A stretch of 6,073 nt of DNA from Candidatus Scatousia excrementipullorum. Lineage in GTDB: Bacteria; Cyanobacteriota; Vampirovibrionia; Gastranaerophilales; Gastranaerophilaceae. The position numbers and the translations under genes are program-made. Below the pieces are notes generated by a model. It saw only the letters and a program-made list of their open reading frames with translations, ran no database searches and was not told the origin of the DNA. The stretch spans positions 1 through 6,073 of the forward strand of contig JADIND010000046.1 of assembly GCA_017694215.1 (NCBI GenBank). The letters run 5' to 3'. Below are positions 1-4,841 of the stretch, in pieces. How positions within the stretch are numbered: position 1 is the stretch's first letter; the number at the start of each line of letters is the position of its first letter.

Positions 1-59
1 TTTAGAACCTCTTTCTGGTTTATTGTGTTAGATAAGTTAAGTAAATTCATATATTGCAT
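1..59 (-). CDS. Mirrored partial copy of the kinase-like gene start, running off the left edge
   Basis: On the minus strand an ATG at 59-57 opens a stop-free frame to the window edge. It reads the same 19 residues as the start of the plus-strand kinase-like gene except Phe10 to Ser, which comes from the 31/121 mismatch. The GGGATTGA stretch before the start is mirrored too. If the palindrome is real, this would be the 5' end of a divergent second copy of the gene. If the palindrome is a fold-back artefact, this frame does not exist in the genome. Too little is visible to decide, so this is a low-confidence partial entry. Confidence 0.2.
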   Translation of the reverse strand, partial: MQYMNLLNLSNTINQKEVL

Positions 60-151
60 TCAATCCCGTTGTATATAATATAACGGGATTGAATGCAATA
101 TATGAATTTACTTAACTTATTTAACACAATAAACCAGAAAGAGGTTCTAAA
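1..151. repeat. 151-nt near-perfect palindrome at the window edge
   Basis: Position i pairs with position 152-i from 1/151 inward to a centre at about 76. Only 31/121 and 71/81 (both G opposite T) and the central 75/77 fail to match. The right arm includes the start of the kinase-like gene, so the left arm is an antisense copy of its ribosome-binding region and first 19 codons. The arm does not end before the window edge, so its true length is unknown. It may be a real inverted duplication, or a fold-back assembly or amplification artefact at a contig end. Two mismatches in about 75 pairs argue weakly against a trivial mirrored copy. Confidence 0.9.
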
Positions 152-1235
152 ATACTTACCGGACGCTGTTTTTGTAATCAGCGAAGACGACGGAAAAATA
201 CTGCAAATAAATGAGAAAGCCGCAAGAATTTTTGAGCTTGACAGAGATGAACTCGAAAATCTGACTTTTGACAAAATTGTTATAAAAGGAATGGAACTGG
301 CGTATCAGTCCTCCGTAAAAGATGTTCCTGTTATTGGCGGAGCCACGGTGAACAACGATGAATTTTTTGTTGAATTAAACGCAACATTGATCGATGATAT
401 GTATTTTATTACAATCCGTGACGTTACCGCAATGACAAACGTATTGATTAATGCGGAAAAAACTGGACGATTGAATAAAGATAAAAATATTATGCTATCC
501 AAACTGGCAAATGATTTCAAATCACCTGTACAGTCAATTCTCGGATTTTCTCAGGCTCTCTCGGACGGACTGGGCGGAGATATTACAGAAAAACAACAAA
601 AATACGTAAAAATTATTAACAAAAATGCATCTGATTTGTATGAATTTTTGGACAAATTTTTTGAATATACCAATGTTGAATCTTCTCTGTATGACAAATC
701 TTTCCAGGTATTCGATATTGAACACCTTATTCAGTCAGTTATAAAAACTTTCGATACGGCAATTAAACATAAAAACTTATCGGTTCAGCTTAATTGCGAT
801 GAAAAGCTGAATAAAGCTGTTTACAGCGACGAAAGTGTTTTGAAAACCATTTTAAAAAATATCATTGAACTTTCCATAAATTTAACCGAACTTGGTTCAA
901 TCAATGTCGAATTGAGCAATCCGGAGCTTTCTTTTGTTGAACAGTCAGGTTTAAAGCTTATTAAAAATGCAAATGAAACATCTTATATGCAAATTACAAT
1001 AACCGACAACGGTATCGGGCTTAAGGAGAGTGAACTTGAAGGTATATTTGAACCTTATTCACAATTAGATAAAATTAACAAAAAAAATCTTGTCAGAACT
1101 TTCAGTCTCGGAACAGTAAAAGAGTTGTTAAAGTATCTTAAAGGTACTGTCTGGATTGAAACAGAAATTATGAAAGGAACAATTTTTAACATAATAATAC
1201 CTGTTGAAAAGGGAGTTATAAATCAGGATGAGTAA
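93..1235 (+). CDS. PAS domain protein with a degenerate histidine kinase core (likely pseudokinase)
   Basis: A 380-residue soluble protein with no membrane segment or signal peptide. A PAS-like sensor domain lies at about residues 18-112 (YLPDAVFVISEDDGKILQIN at 21-40), a dimerisation helix region at about 131-200 and a GHKL ATPase-like domain at about 215-372. The kinase fold is recognisable from SPVQSILGFSQ (144-154), DNGIG (305-309) and IFEPYSQLD (318-326). However, the phospho-accepting His is Asn140 (AND where families have SHE), the key N-box Asn aligns with Leu260, and the GLGL lid motif is replaced by TFSL (336-339). Autophosphorylation therefore looks unlikely, and a sensing or scaffold role is inferred. 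The ATG at 93 has GGGA only 4 bases upstream. The in-frame ATG at 102 is an alternative with a 13-base gap. It overlaps the downstream ABC ATPase gene by 8 bases. The first 19 codons lie inside the palindrome. Confidence 0.85.
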   Translation: MQYMNLLNLFNTINQKEVLKYLPDAVFVISEDDGKILQINEKAARIFELDRDELENLTFDKIVIKGMELAYQSSVKDVPVIGGATVNNDEFFVELNATLIDDMYFITIRDVTAMTNVLINAEKTGRLNKDKNIMLSKLANDFKSPVQSILGFSQALSDGLGGDITEKQQKYVKIINKNASDLYEFLDKFFEYTNVESSLYDKSFQVFDIEHLIQSVIKTFDTAIKHKNLSVQLNCDEKLNKAVYSDESVLKTILKNIIELSINLTELGSINVELSNPELSFVEQSGLKLIKNANETSYMQITITDNGIGLKESELEGIFEPYSQLDKINKKNLVRTFSLGTVKELLKYLKGTVWIETEIMKGTIFNIIIPVEKGVINQDE

Positions 1236-2244
1236 TGTTGTATTAAATGGGGTTAGGAAAATCTATGACAAAAAAGTTGTTATAGATAATATTGATTTGG
1301 AAATAAAAGATAAAGAGTTTATTGTGCTTGTCGGAGCTTCAGGCTGCGGTAAATCAACAATTCTAAGAATGATTGCCGGACTCGAAGATATTACTGGCGG
1401 CGAAATTCTGATTGGTGACAAAAAGGTTAACAACATTCCGCCTAAGGACAGAGATATTGCTTTTGTATTCCAGAGTTATGCACTTTATCCGCATATGACG
1501 GTCAAAGAAAACATTGCCTTTGGCTTGAAGATGAGAAAAGTTGACAAGAACGAAATTGAAAAGAAAGTGAAGGAAGCAGCAGAAATTCTTGACCTGACAG
1601 AATATCTGGACAGAAAACCTAAACAGTTATCCGGCGGACAGCGTCAGAGAGTTGCTCTTGGACGTGCTATTGTACGCAACCCGAAAGTATTTTTAATGGA
1701 CGAACCTCTCTCAAACCTCGATGCCAAACTGCGTGTACAAATGCGTTCCGAAATAAAAAAATTGCACGAGAAACTTCAGACAACATTTATTTATGTAACT
1801 CACGACCAGACAGAGGCTTTGACAATGGGTGATAGAATTGTTGTGCTGGATAAAGGAGTTATACAACAGGTTGCAAGTCCTGATGAAATCTACAACAATC
1901 CGCAAAATACTTTTGTAGCCGGATTTGTAGGCTCTCCGCAGATGAACTTTATTGACGGAGAAAATTTATCTCCGGACTATGCAGGCAAAACTGCCGGCAT
2001 AAGACCGGAAAAAATGACCTCATACCTGTTTGACTCTTCTGATGACGATACTATTAAACTTACCGCAGATGTGGATATGACAGAACTTCTCGGCAGCGAA
2101 AAAATTATTTATTTTAATATCGGTCAGAATAAATGTTCTGCAAAACTGCCGGCTGATTTCAGTATTGATAAAACCATTAATATAAGTATAAAACGTCAGG
2201 ATATTTACCTGTTTGACAGGGAAACCGGTAAACGAATCAATTAA
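1228..2244 (+). CDS. ugpC: Carbohydrate ABC transporter ATP-binding protein (MalK/UgpC/MsmK family)
   Basis: A 338-residue ATPase that would power import of a sugar, oligosaccharide or glycerol-3-phosphate type substrate at the inner face of the cytoplasmic membrane. All catalytic motifs are present: Walker A GASGCGKST (36-44), Q-loop Gln82 in FVFQSYALYPHMTVKENI, signature LSGGQ (134-138), Walker B VFLMDE (154-159), D-loop SNLD (162-165) and switch His192 in YVTHDQTEA. The C-terminal part from about 235 has the TOBE/MalK-type regulatory layout (VGSPQMNFIDG, AGIRPE, ELLGSEKIIY, DIYLFDRETG). It is somewhat shorter than the roughly 370 residues typical of MalK. Its ATG sits inside the end of the upstream kinase-like gene, and GGGAG (1211-1215) is a distant ribosome site, so translational coupling is likely. 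No permease or binding protein is encoded nearby, so it may be a shared ATPase as known for MsiK/MsmK. The exact substrate and the ugpC symbol are uncertain. Confidence 0.93.
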   Translation: MSNVVLNGVRKIYDKKVVIDNIDLEIKDKEFIVLVGASGCGKSTILRMIAGLEDITGGEILIGDKKVNNIPPKDRDIAFVFQSYALYPHMTVKENIAFGLKMRKVDKNEIEKKVKEAAEILDLTEYLDRKPKQLSGGQRQRVALGRAIVRNPKVFLMDEPLSNLDAKLRVQMRSEIKKLHEKLQTTFIYVTHDQTEALTMGDRIVVLDKGVIQQVASPDEIYNNPQNTFVAGFVGSPQMNFIDGENLSPDYAGKTAGIRPEKMTSYLFDSSDDDTIKLTADVDMTELLGSEKIIYFNIGQNKCSAKLPADFSIDKTINISIKRQDIYLFDRETGKRIN

Positions 2245-2537
2245 TCAATCAAAGCTTTTGTAATTTTATAGATATCCTGCAATCTGTCCCGGCTAACAGG
2301 TTTAATTCGTTCCACAATTCCTTTATATAAATCTTCATTATCCTGCTGATGCTCAAAGTCAAATAAATCTTTTATTTTACAATTTAAAGCATTTGCAATT
2401 TTTTCAATATTTTCAGGGGATGGAAAACACCGGCCGGTTTCAATATTACTTAAATTACGCGTAGCAATATTGCAGGCCATTTTATTATCTGAGGTTGATA
2501 ACGGCCCCTTAGAATACTGGGATAAAAAAAGCAGCAT
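2241..2537 (-). pseudogene. XRE-family HTH regulator, 5'-truncated
   Basis: The open frame gives 98 residues, but only residues 20-98 (2480 down to 2241) look like a regulator. NIATRNLSNIETG (23-35) is the recognition-helix and turn segment of a Cro/CI-type domain, PSPENIEKIANALNCKIKDL (39-58) is the usual following helix pair, and a charged C-terminal tail follows. The first helix and most of the second, needed to complete the DNA-binding fold, are missing. The first 19 codons are simply the antisense of the adjacent pilin-like frame. No ribosome site precedes either the ATG at 2537 or the internal one at 2480. The gene faces the ABC ATPase gene tail to tail, and the two stop codons share TTAA at 2241-2244. 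I infer a remnant left by a deletion. A functional short protein started at 2480 is possible but unlikely to bind DNA normally. Confidence 0.7.
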
Positions 2538-2973
2538 TATGAATGATGATGGAAGTTATAACTCAACCGCAAATGATATGTTAGCAGAAGAGTATTTTGA
2601 TAAATATTTTGCAAAATATTTAAAAATTGCCTCAAAAGGCTACTTAAATGAAGACTCAAGAAAACGATTTCAAACAATTTTTGCTGACGGATCTTCCGCA
2701 AACTGGGGAAATGGTGGATGCATTGATATAACTTATGATGTTAACGGCGGCAAAAACCCTAATTTACTCGGATTTGACAGATTTCCTTTCACAATATGCC
2801 ATGATAAAAAGCCTGCATTTACTTCTTATACAAAAAATAGTATAACTTCAAGAGATGTTGCTGTTGAAAAGTGTAAAACAACTCCTCAATACTGTGTTGT
2901 TGTTCTGGAATTTGATAACTGGGAATTCAAACCTGATTATCCATGGCCGACAGTAAAAAAAGGTGTTTATTAA
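2470..2973 (+). pseudogene. Type II/IV pilin-like (pseudopilin) protein, 5'-truncated
   Basis: The 167-residue open frame begins at a TTG with no ribosome site. It lacks the short basic leader and hydrophobic N-terminal helix (GFTLxE-type prepilin peptidase site) required in any pilin. The remaining globular part resembles the fast-evolving prepilin-like proteins found in many copies in gut Melainabacteria: LSEVDNGPLEYWD (6-18), CIDITYDVNGGKNPNLLGFD (84-103) and RFPFTIC (104-110), with four cysteines (84, 110, 135, 142) that could form disulfides outside the cell. Upstream, the same DNA encodes the XRE remnant on the other strand, so the missing half is not present in any frame. A deletion between two divergent genes would produce this arrangement. 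The family assignment rests on the motif style recalled from such genomes, without a search. Expression as it stands would give a cytosolic, unanchored fragment. Confidence 0.6.
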
Positions 2974-2994
2974 AATATCAGTCCGCTTCAAAAT

Positions 2995-3165
2995 TTAAAA
3001 TAGTCCGAAGTCCGAATTTTCATTTTTCTCAATCCAAATAATAGTGAAATTTTTCGGTCTTAAAAACGGATTGTCAGGCCCTTTGTTCAAGTATGGATTT
3101 TGTGCCATTTTATCATATTTGTTAATTTTTTCATAAAGCTTTTTGGTGTAATGTAACAGGTTCAT
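2995..3165 (-). CDS. Small hypothetical protein, 56 residues
   Basis: An ATG at 3165-3163 on the minus strand opens a 56-codon frame ending in TAA (2997-2995). The start is preceded by GGGAGG (3178-3173) with a 7-base gap to the ATG, the best ribosome binding site in the window, which is the main reason to call the gene. The product starts MNLLHYTKKLYEKINKYDKM and ends IIWIEKNENSDFGLF. It is hydrophilic and lysine-rich, with a Pro/Asn-rich middle (NPYLNKGPDNPFLRP, 23-37), no membrane segment and no cysteine. I do not recognise a family. The last codons contain a tandem AGTCCGA duplication on the plus strand (3002-3015). It lies between the pilin remnant and rubrerythrin and is transcribed away from rubrerythrin. 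No convincing promoter was found in the shared 170-base spacer on this strand. Confidence 0.6.
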   Translation of the reverse strand: MNLLHYTKKLYEKINKYDKMAQNPYLNKGPDNPFLRPKNFTIIWIEKNENSDFGLF

Positions 3166-3172
3166 AAAATTT

Positions 3173-3178
3173 CCTCCC
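3173..3178 (-). promoter_or_regulatory. Strong Shine-Dalgarno site for the 56-residue gene
   Basis: Read on the minus strand this is GGGAGG followed by AAATTTT and the ATG. The core and 7-base spacing are close to ideal. It fixes the start of the small gene and argues that the frame is translated. Confidence 0.7.
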
Positions 3179-3283
3179 GACTATTACCTGACTTTATTAT
3201 GAAATTTTTATCAAGCAGAATAATCCCCGCAAAGAACAATTTTTAGCCCCGAATATTACCCGTTTGGATATCCTGTAATCTAA

Positions 3284-3312
3284 TTGTTTAAACTGCAAAT
3301 AAATTCTAAAAT
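3284..3312 (+). promoter_or_regulatory. Sigma-70-type promoter for rubrerythrin
   Basis: TTGTTT (3284-3289) and TAAAAT (3307-3312) are separated by 17 bases, and transcription would start near 3319, just before the AAGGAG ribosome site. The -35 box overlaps an 8-bp palindrome GTTTAAAC (3286-3293), a possible regulator contact. I see no clear PerR-type box. This is predicted from sequence only. Confidence 0.55.
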
Positions 3313-3336
3313 TTACACATAGTAAAGGAGAGCAAT

Positions 3337-3909
3337 ATGAAAAAATTACAGGGCACAAAAACAGAACAAAACCTGATTAATGCATTTGCCGGAGAATCAC
3401 AGGCAAGAAACAGATATACAATTTTTGCCAAAATTGCAAAGAAAGAAGGTTATGAACAGATATCCGAAATATTTCTTGATACAGCAGAAAATGAACGAGA
3501 ACATGCAAAATTATTCTATAAATATATAGGAAACACAGAAGGACACGTAGATTCAACATATCCGTTTGAACTCGGAACGACAGAAGAAAATCTGGCAAGC
3601 GGAGTTAAAGGCGAAACAGACGAATGGGAAACGGTCTACCGGCAAGGGGAGGATGATGCCAGAGAAGAAGGGTTTGATGAAATTGCACAGACCTTCAAAC
3701 TTATAAGAACAGTCGAAGAGCATCACGCCAAAAGATACGCTGAACTTTTAAAAAATATAAAAGAAGATTCAGTATTCAAAAAAGAAAACGAGCAAACATG
3801 GGTTTGCCGGAAATGCGGATATCATACAGTTTCAAAGTCCGCACCGGAAAAATGTCCGCTTTGCGAACATCCGAAGGCTTATTTTGAAATTGATTGTGAA
3901 AAATTCTGA
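3337..3909 (+). CDS. rbr: Rubrerythrin
   Basis: A 190-residue cytosolic non-haem iron protein that reduces hydrogen peroxide to water in anaerobes, taking electrons from NAD(P)H via rubredoxin or another donor. The ferritin-like four-helix domain (about 5-142) carries the di-iron ligands of the family: Glu20 in AGESQARNRY, Glu53 and His56 in ENEREHAK, Glu93 and Glu96 in GETDEW, and Glu127 with His130 in TVEEHHAKRY. The C-terminal rubredoxin-like domain (about 153-190) has both cysteine pairs for a single iron, CRKC (157-160) and CPLC (173-176). The length matches classical two-domain rubrerythrins and nothing is missing. AAGGAG (3325-3330) lies 6 bases before the ATG. With its own promoter and no co-directional neighbour close by, it is probably transcribed alone. 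Confidence 0.97.
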   Translation: MKKLQGTKTEQNLINAFAGESQARNRYTIFAKIAKKEGYEQISEIFLDTAENEREHAKLFYKYIGNTEGHVDSTYPFELGTTEENLASGVKGETDEWETVYRQGEDDAREEGFDEIAQTFKLIRTVEEHHAKRYAELLKNIKEDSVFKKENEQTWVCRKCGYHTVSKSAPEKCPLCEHPKAYFEIDCEKF

Positions 3910-3965
3910 CCCGTAGCAAATTCCGTCTACCGCGGCGATTAGCGTTTCAGAATGACATTGGAAAA

Positions 3966-4003
3966 TTCCCCTTCCATTTTCCCCTTTACAAAAGGGGGCT
4001 AAG
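3966..4003. repeat. C-rich/G-rich hairpin element, copy A
   Basis: CCCCTTT (3981-3987) pairs with AAAGGGG (3991-3997) around a 3-base loop, preceded by a CCCCTTCC block and followed by GGCTAAG. The right-hand 23 bases differ from copy B at 4290-4326 by two substitutions. It starts 56 bases after the rubrerythrin stop and could act as a 3' hairpin, but no T-run follows on either strand, so I do not call it an intrinsic terminator. Confidence 0.75.
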
Positions 4004-4119
4004 TTATAGCCTCCATTCATAAGGGAGGTGGCACGAAGTGCCGGAGGGTTTTTAGGAAGGTGCGGAAACCTTGGTTTCTGCTCACTCGTTTCTTTTGGTC
4101 GCGTGTTTTCTTTTCTTTC

Positions 4120-4258
4120 GTCTGTTTCTTTATCTTCTTTGTTGTCGGCATTAAACAGGTCTTCGGCAATGCTCCGGCGGCACATTGCCGTCGTGTGCTT
4201 GGCTACGCCCTCTGCCGACAATCCGCTTTTTCATCGCAAAAAAAGAAAAGAAACAGAC
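4120..4258. repeat. Nested inverted-repeat structure (three stems)
   Basis: Three perfect inverted repeats are nested around one centre. The outer arms GTCTGTTTCTTT (4120-4131) and AAAGAAACAGAC (4247-4258) are 12 bp. The middle arms TTGTCGGCA (4142-4150) and TGCCGACAA (4213-4221) are 9 bp. The inner arms CGGCAATG (4164-4171) and CATTGCCG (4183-4190) are 8 bp with an 11-base loop. The nesting gives a 139-base foldable unit, GC-rich inside and flanked by AAAGAAA/TTTCTTT tracts. This suggests a small palindromic mobile element or a structured transcript. No transposase or conserved RNA family is recognised. Confidence 0.7.
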
Positions 4259-4353
4259 ATAATAAAAAATGTATTTATGGATGAGAAAATCCCCCTTCTC
4301 TTCCCCCTTTAAAAAAGGGGGCTAGGACTCTGCCTCACTTTTTATTATGTCTG
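4254..4353. repeat. 100-bp segment bounded by a 15-bp perfect inverted repeat
   Basis: CAGACATAATAAAAA (4254-4268) is exactly repeated in inverted orientation at 4339-4353 and encloses hairpin element copy B. The left arm shares its first five bases with the outer arm of the nested structure at 4120-4258. A related, imperfect version of the motif occurs at 4511-4531. It has the form of a tiny inverted-repeat-ended element, but no target-site duplication is visible at its ends. Confidence 0.7.
4290..4326. repeat. C-rich/G-rich hairpin element, copy B
   Basis: Direct repeat of copy A, 322-324 bases downstream. CCCCCTTT (4303-4310) pairs with AAAGGGGG (4314-4321) around AAA. The upstream CCCCCTTCTCTTC block and the trailing GGCTAGG correspond to copy A with a few changes. 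Copy B lies inside the 15-bp inverted repeat, whereas copy A has no such flanks. Confidence 0.75.
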
Positions 4354-4355
4354 CC

Positions 4356-4388
4356 CCCTCTCCCTAACCCTCTCCCGTAGGGCGAGGG
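4356..4388. repeat. CCCTCTCCC tandem repeat with hairpin
   Basis: CCCTCTCCC occurs at 4356-4364 and 4368-4376, separated by TAA. The second copy can pair with GGGCGAGGG (4380-4388) around GTA with one mismatch. The pattern recalls CCCTCTCCCTAACCCTCTCCC-type intergenic palindromes that I have seen in many unrelated bacterial genomes. Its function is unknown. Confidence 0.7.
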
Positions 4389-4520
4389 GATACTTTGCGT
4401 CATTGCACAGCCGCACACATCATGTCATCCTGAAAGCGTTGAAAAATCAGTTGAGCCTTTTTAGGCGAAACTTTATTTTTCAAGCTGTTCAGGATCTTAT
4501 CACCGGTATATTTTATTATG

Positions 4521-4565
4521 TTCATTTCTTTCTTTTCTATTACGATGAGAAGAGAAAGAAATGAA
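4521..4565. repeat. Long hairpin with an 18-bp stem
   Basis: Positions 4521-4538 pair with 4548-4565. Every pair is Watson-Crick except one T/G at 4534/4552, and the loop is 9 bases. The stem is a pyrimidine-rich TTCATTTCTTTCT arm against AGAAAGAAATGAA. Together with the preceding TTTTATTATG, the left arm reproduces, inverted, the AAAGAAA-CAGA-CATAATAAAA sequence at 4247-4267 with three differences in 21 bases, so it belongs to the same repeat family. No T-run follows, so terminator activity is not claimed. Confidence 0.7.
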
Positions 4566-4796
4566 TCAAAGAAAGGAAAGCACGTTGAATTACGGCAATG
4601 CTTCGCATTGCAAGACCGAATGGATGACGTGAAAATTTTCACCTTTCTGCTCCGCTATCGTGCTTAAGCACACGCTCCGCCATTAAACACATTCCTTGTA
4701 CTGAGCAAAAGGAACAGTCGAATACTTGAGCCTTATGCCCCTGCTTCCGTATCAAAGGTCTAAGCGTAACAAAATGATAAGATTTTCAATTTACTG

Positions 4797-4825
4797 TTGG
4801 CATTTCTGCAGCTTAAGCATATAAT
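4797..4825 (+). promoter_or_regulatory. Near-consensus sigma-70 promoter for the AsmA-like gene
   Basis: TTGGCA (4797-4802) and a perfect TATAAT (4820-4825) are separated by exactly 17 bases. Transcription would start near 4832, at or next to the AGGGA ribosome site and about 10 bases before the preferred ATG, so the leader would be extremely short. It sits at the downstream limit of the repeat tract. Confidence 0.75.
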
Positions 4826-4841
4826 TGGAATAGGGATGAGT

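Larger units (their letters stand above)
3910..4796. other. Non-coding, repeat-rich intergenic tract
   Basis: About 890 bases without a supportable gene. The tract holds the repeat and hairpin elements listed separately, plus further perfect palindromes: GGCAC-GAA-GTGCC (4030-4042), GAAACC-TT-GGTTTC (4065-4078), GCCT-TTTT-AGGC (4455-4466), GCAATGC-TTC-GCATTGC (4595-4611), GTGAAAATTTTCAC (4629-4642), GTGCTTAAGCAC (4660-4671), and TTCCTT/AAGGAA (4692-4697 with 4709-4714). The 4030-4240 part is visibly richer in G and C than the genes on either side. Frames here are low-complexity translations of repeats. It resembles the mosaics of intergenic palindromic repeats seen in many gut bacteria and could be a repeat sink, a decayed mobile element or a source of structured RNA. 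Confidence 0.75.

Noticed and set aside
54..82. Promoter for the kinase-like gene (TTGCAT and TATAAT/AATATA)
   Set aside because: The perfect TATAAT (74-79) has a -35 candidate only 14 bases away, and the whole site lies at the palindrome centre, whose reality is uncertain.
3981..3998. Intrinsic terminator for rubrerythrin
   Set aside because: The hairpin is good, but GGCTAAG follows it rather than a T-run, and on the minus strand it is followed by AAAATGG. It is also a dispersed repeat.
3832..4221. 129-codon minus-strand frame overlapping the rubrerythrin end
   Set aside because: It reads antisense of the rubrerythrin rubredoxin domain and then through hairpin repeats. The composition is low-complexity Lys/Glu and repeat-derived, there is no ribosome site, and no domain is recognisable.
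4028..4312. Two overlapping plus-strand frames (from 4028 and 4060)
   Set aside because: Both run through the nested inverted repeats and Phe/Ser-rich tracts. They are mutually exclusive frames, and the translations look like repeat DNA rather than protein.
4400..4642. 80-codon minus-strand frame, with a 41-residue version from 4525 containing KKAQLIFQRFQDDMM
   Set aside because: The C-terminal part looks protein-like, but it comes from a TTTCAGRATGACAT-type repeat also seen inverted at 3946-3958. The N-terminal part is the 18-bp hairpin, and there is no good ribosome site. A protein search could reopen this.
4545..4667. 40-codon plus-strand frame starting in the long hairpin
   Set aside because: It has no ribosome site, its start lies in the hairpin loop region, and it crosses three palindromes.
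3910..4796. CRISPR array
   Set aside because: The repeats are few, imperfect, in mixed orientation and unevenly spaced, and no cas gene is present.
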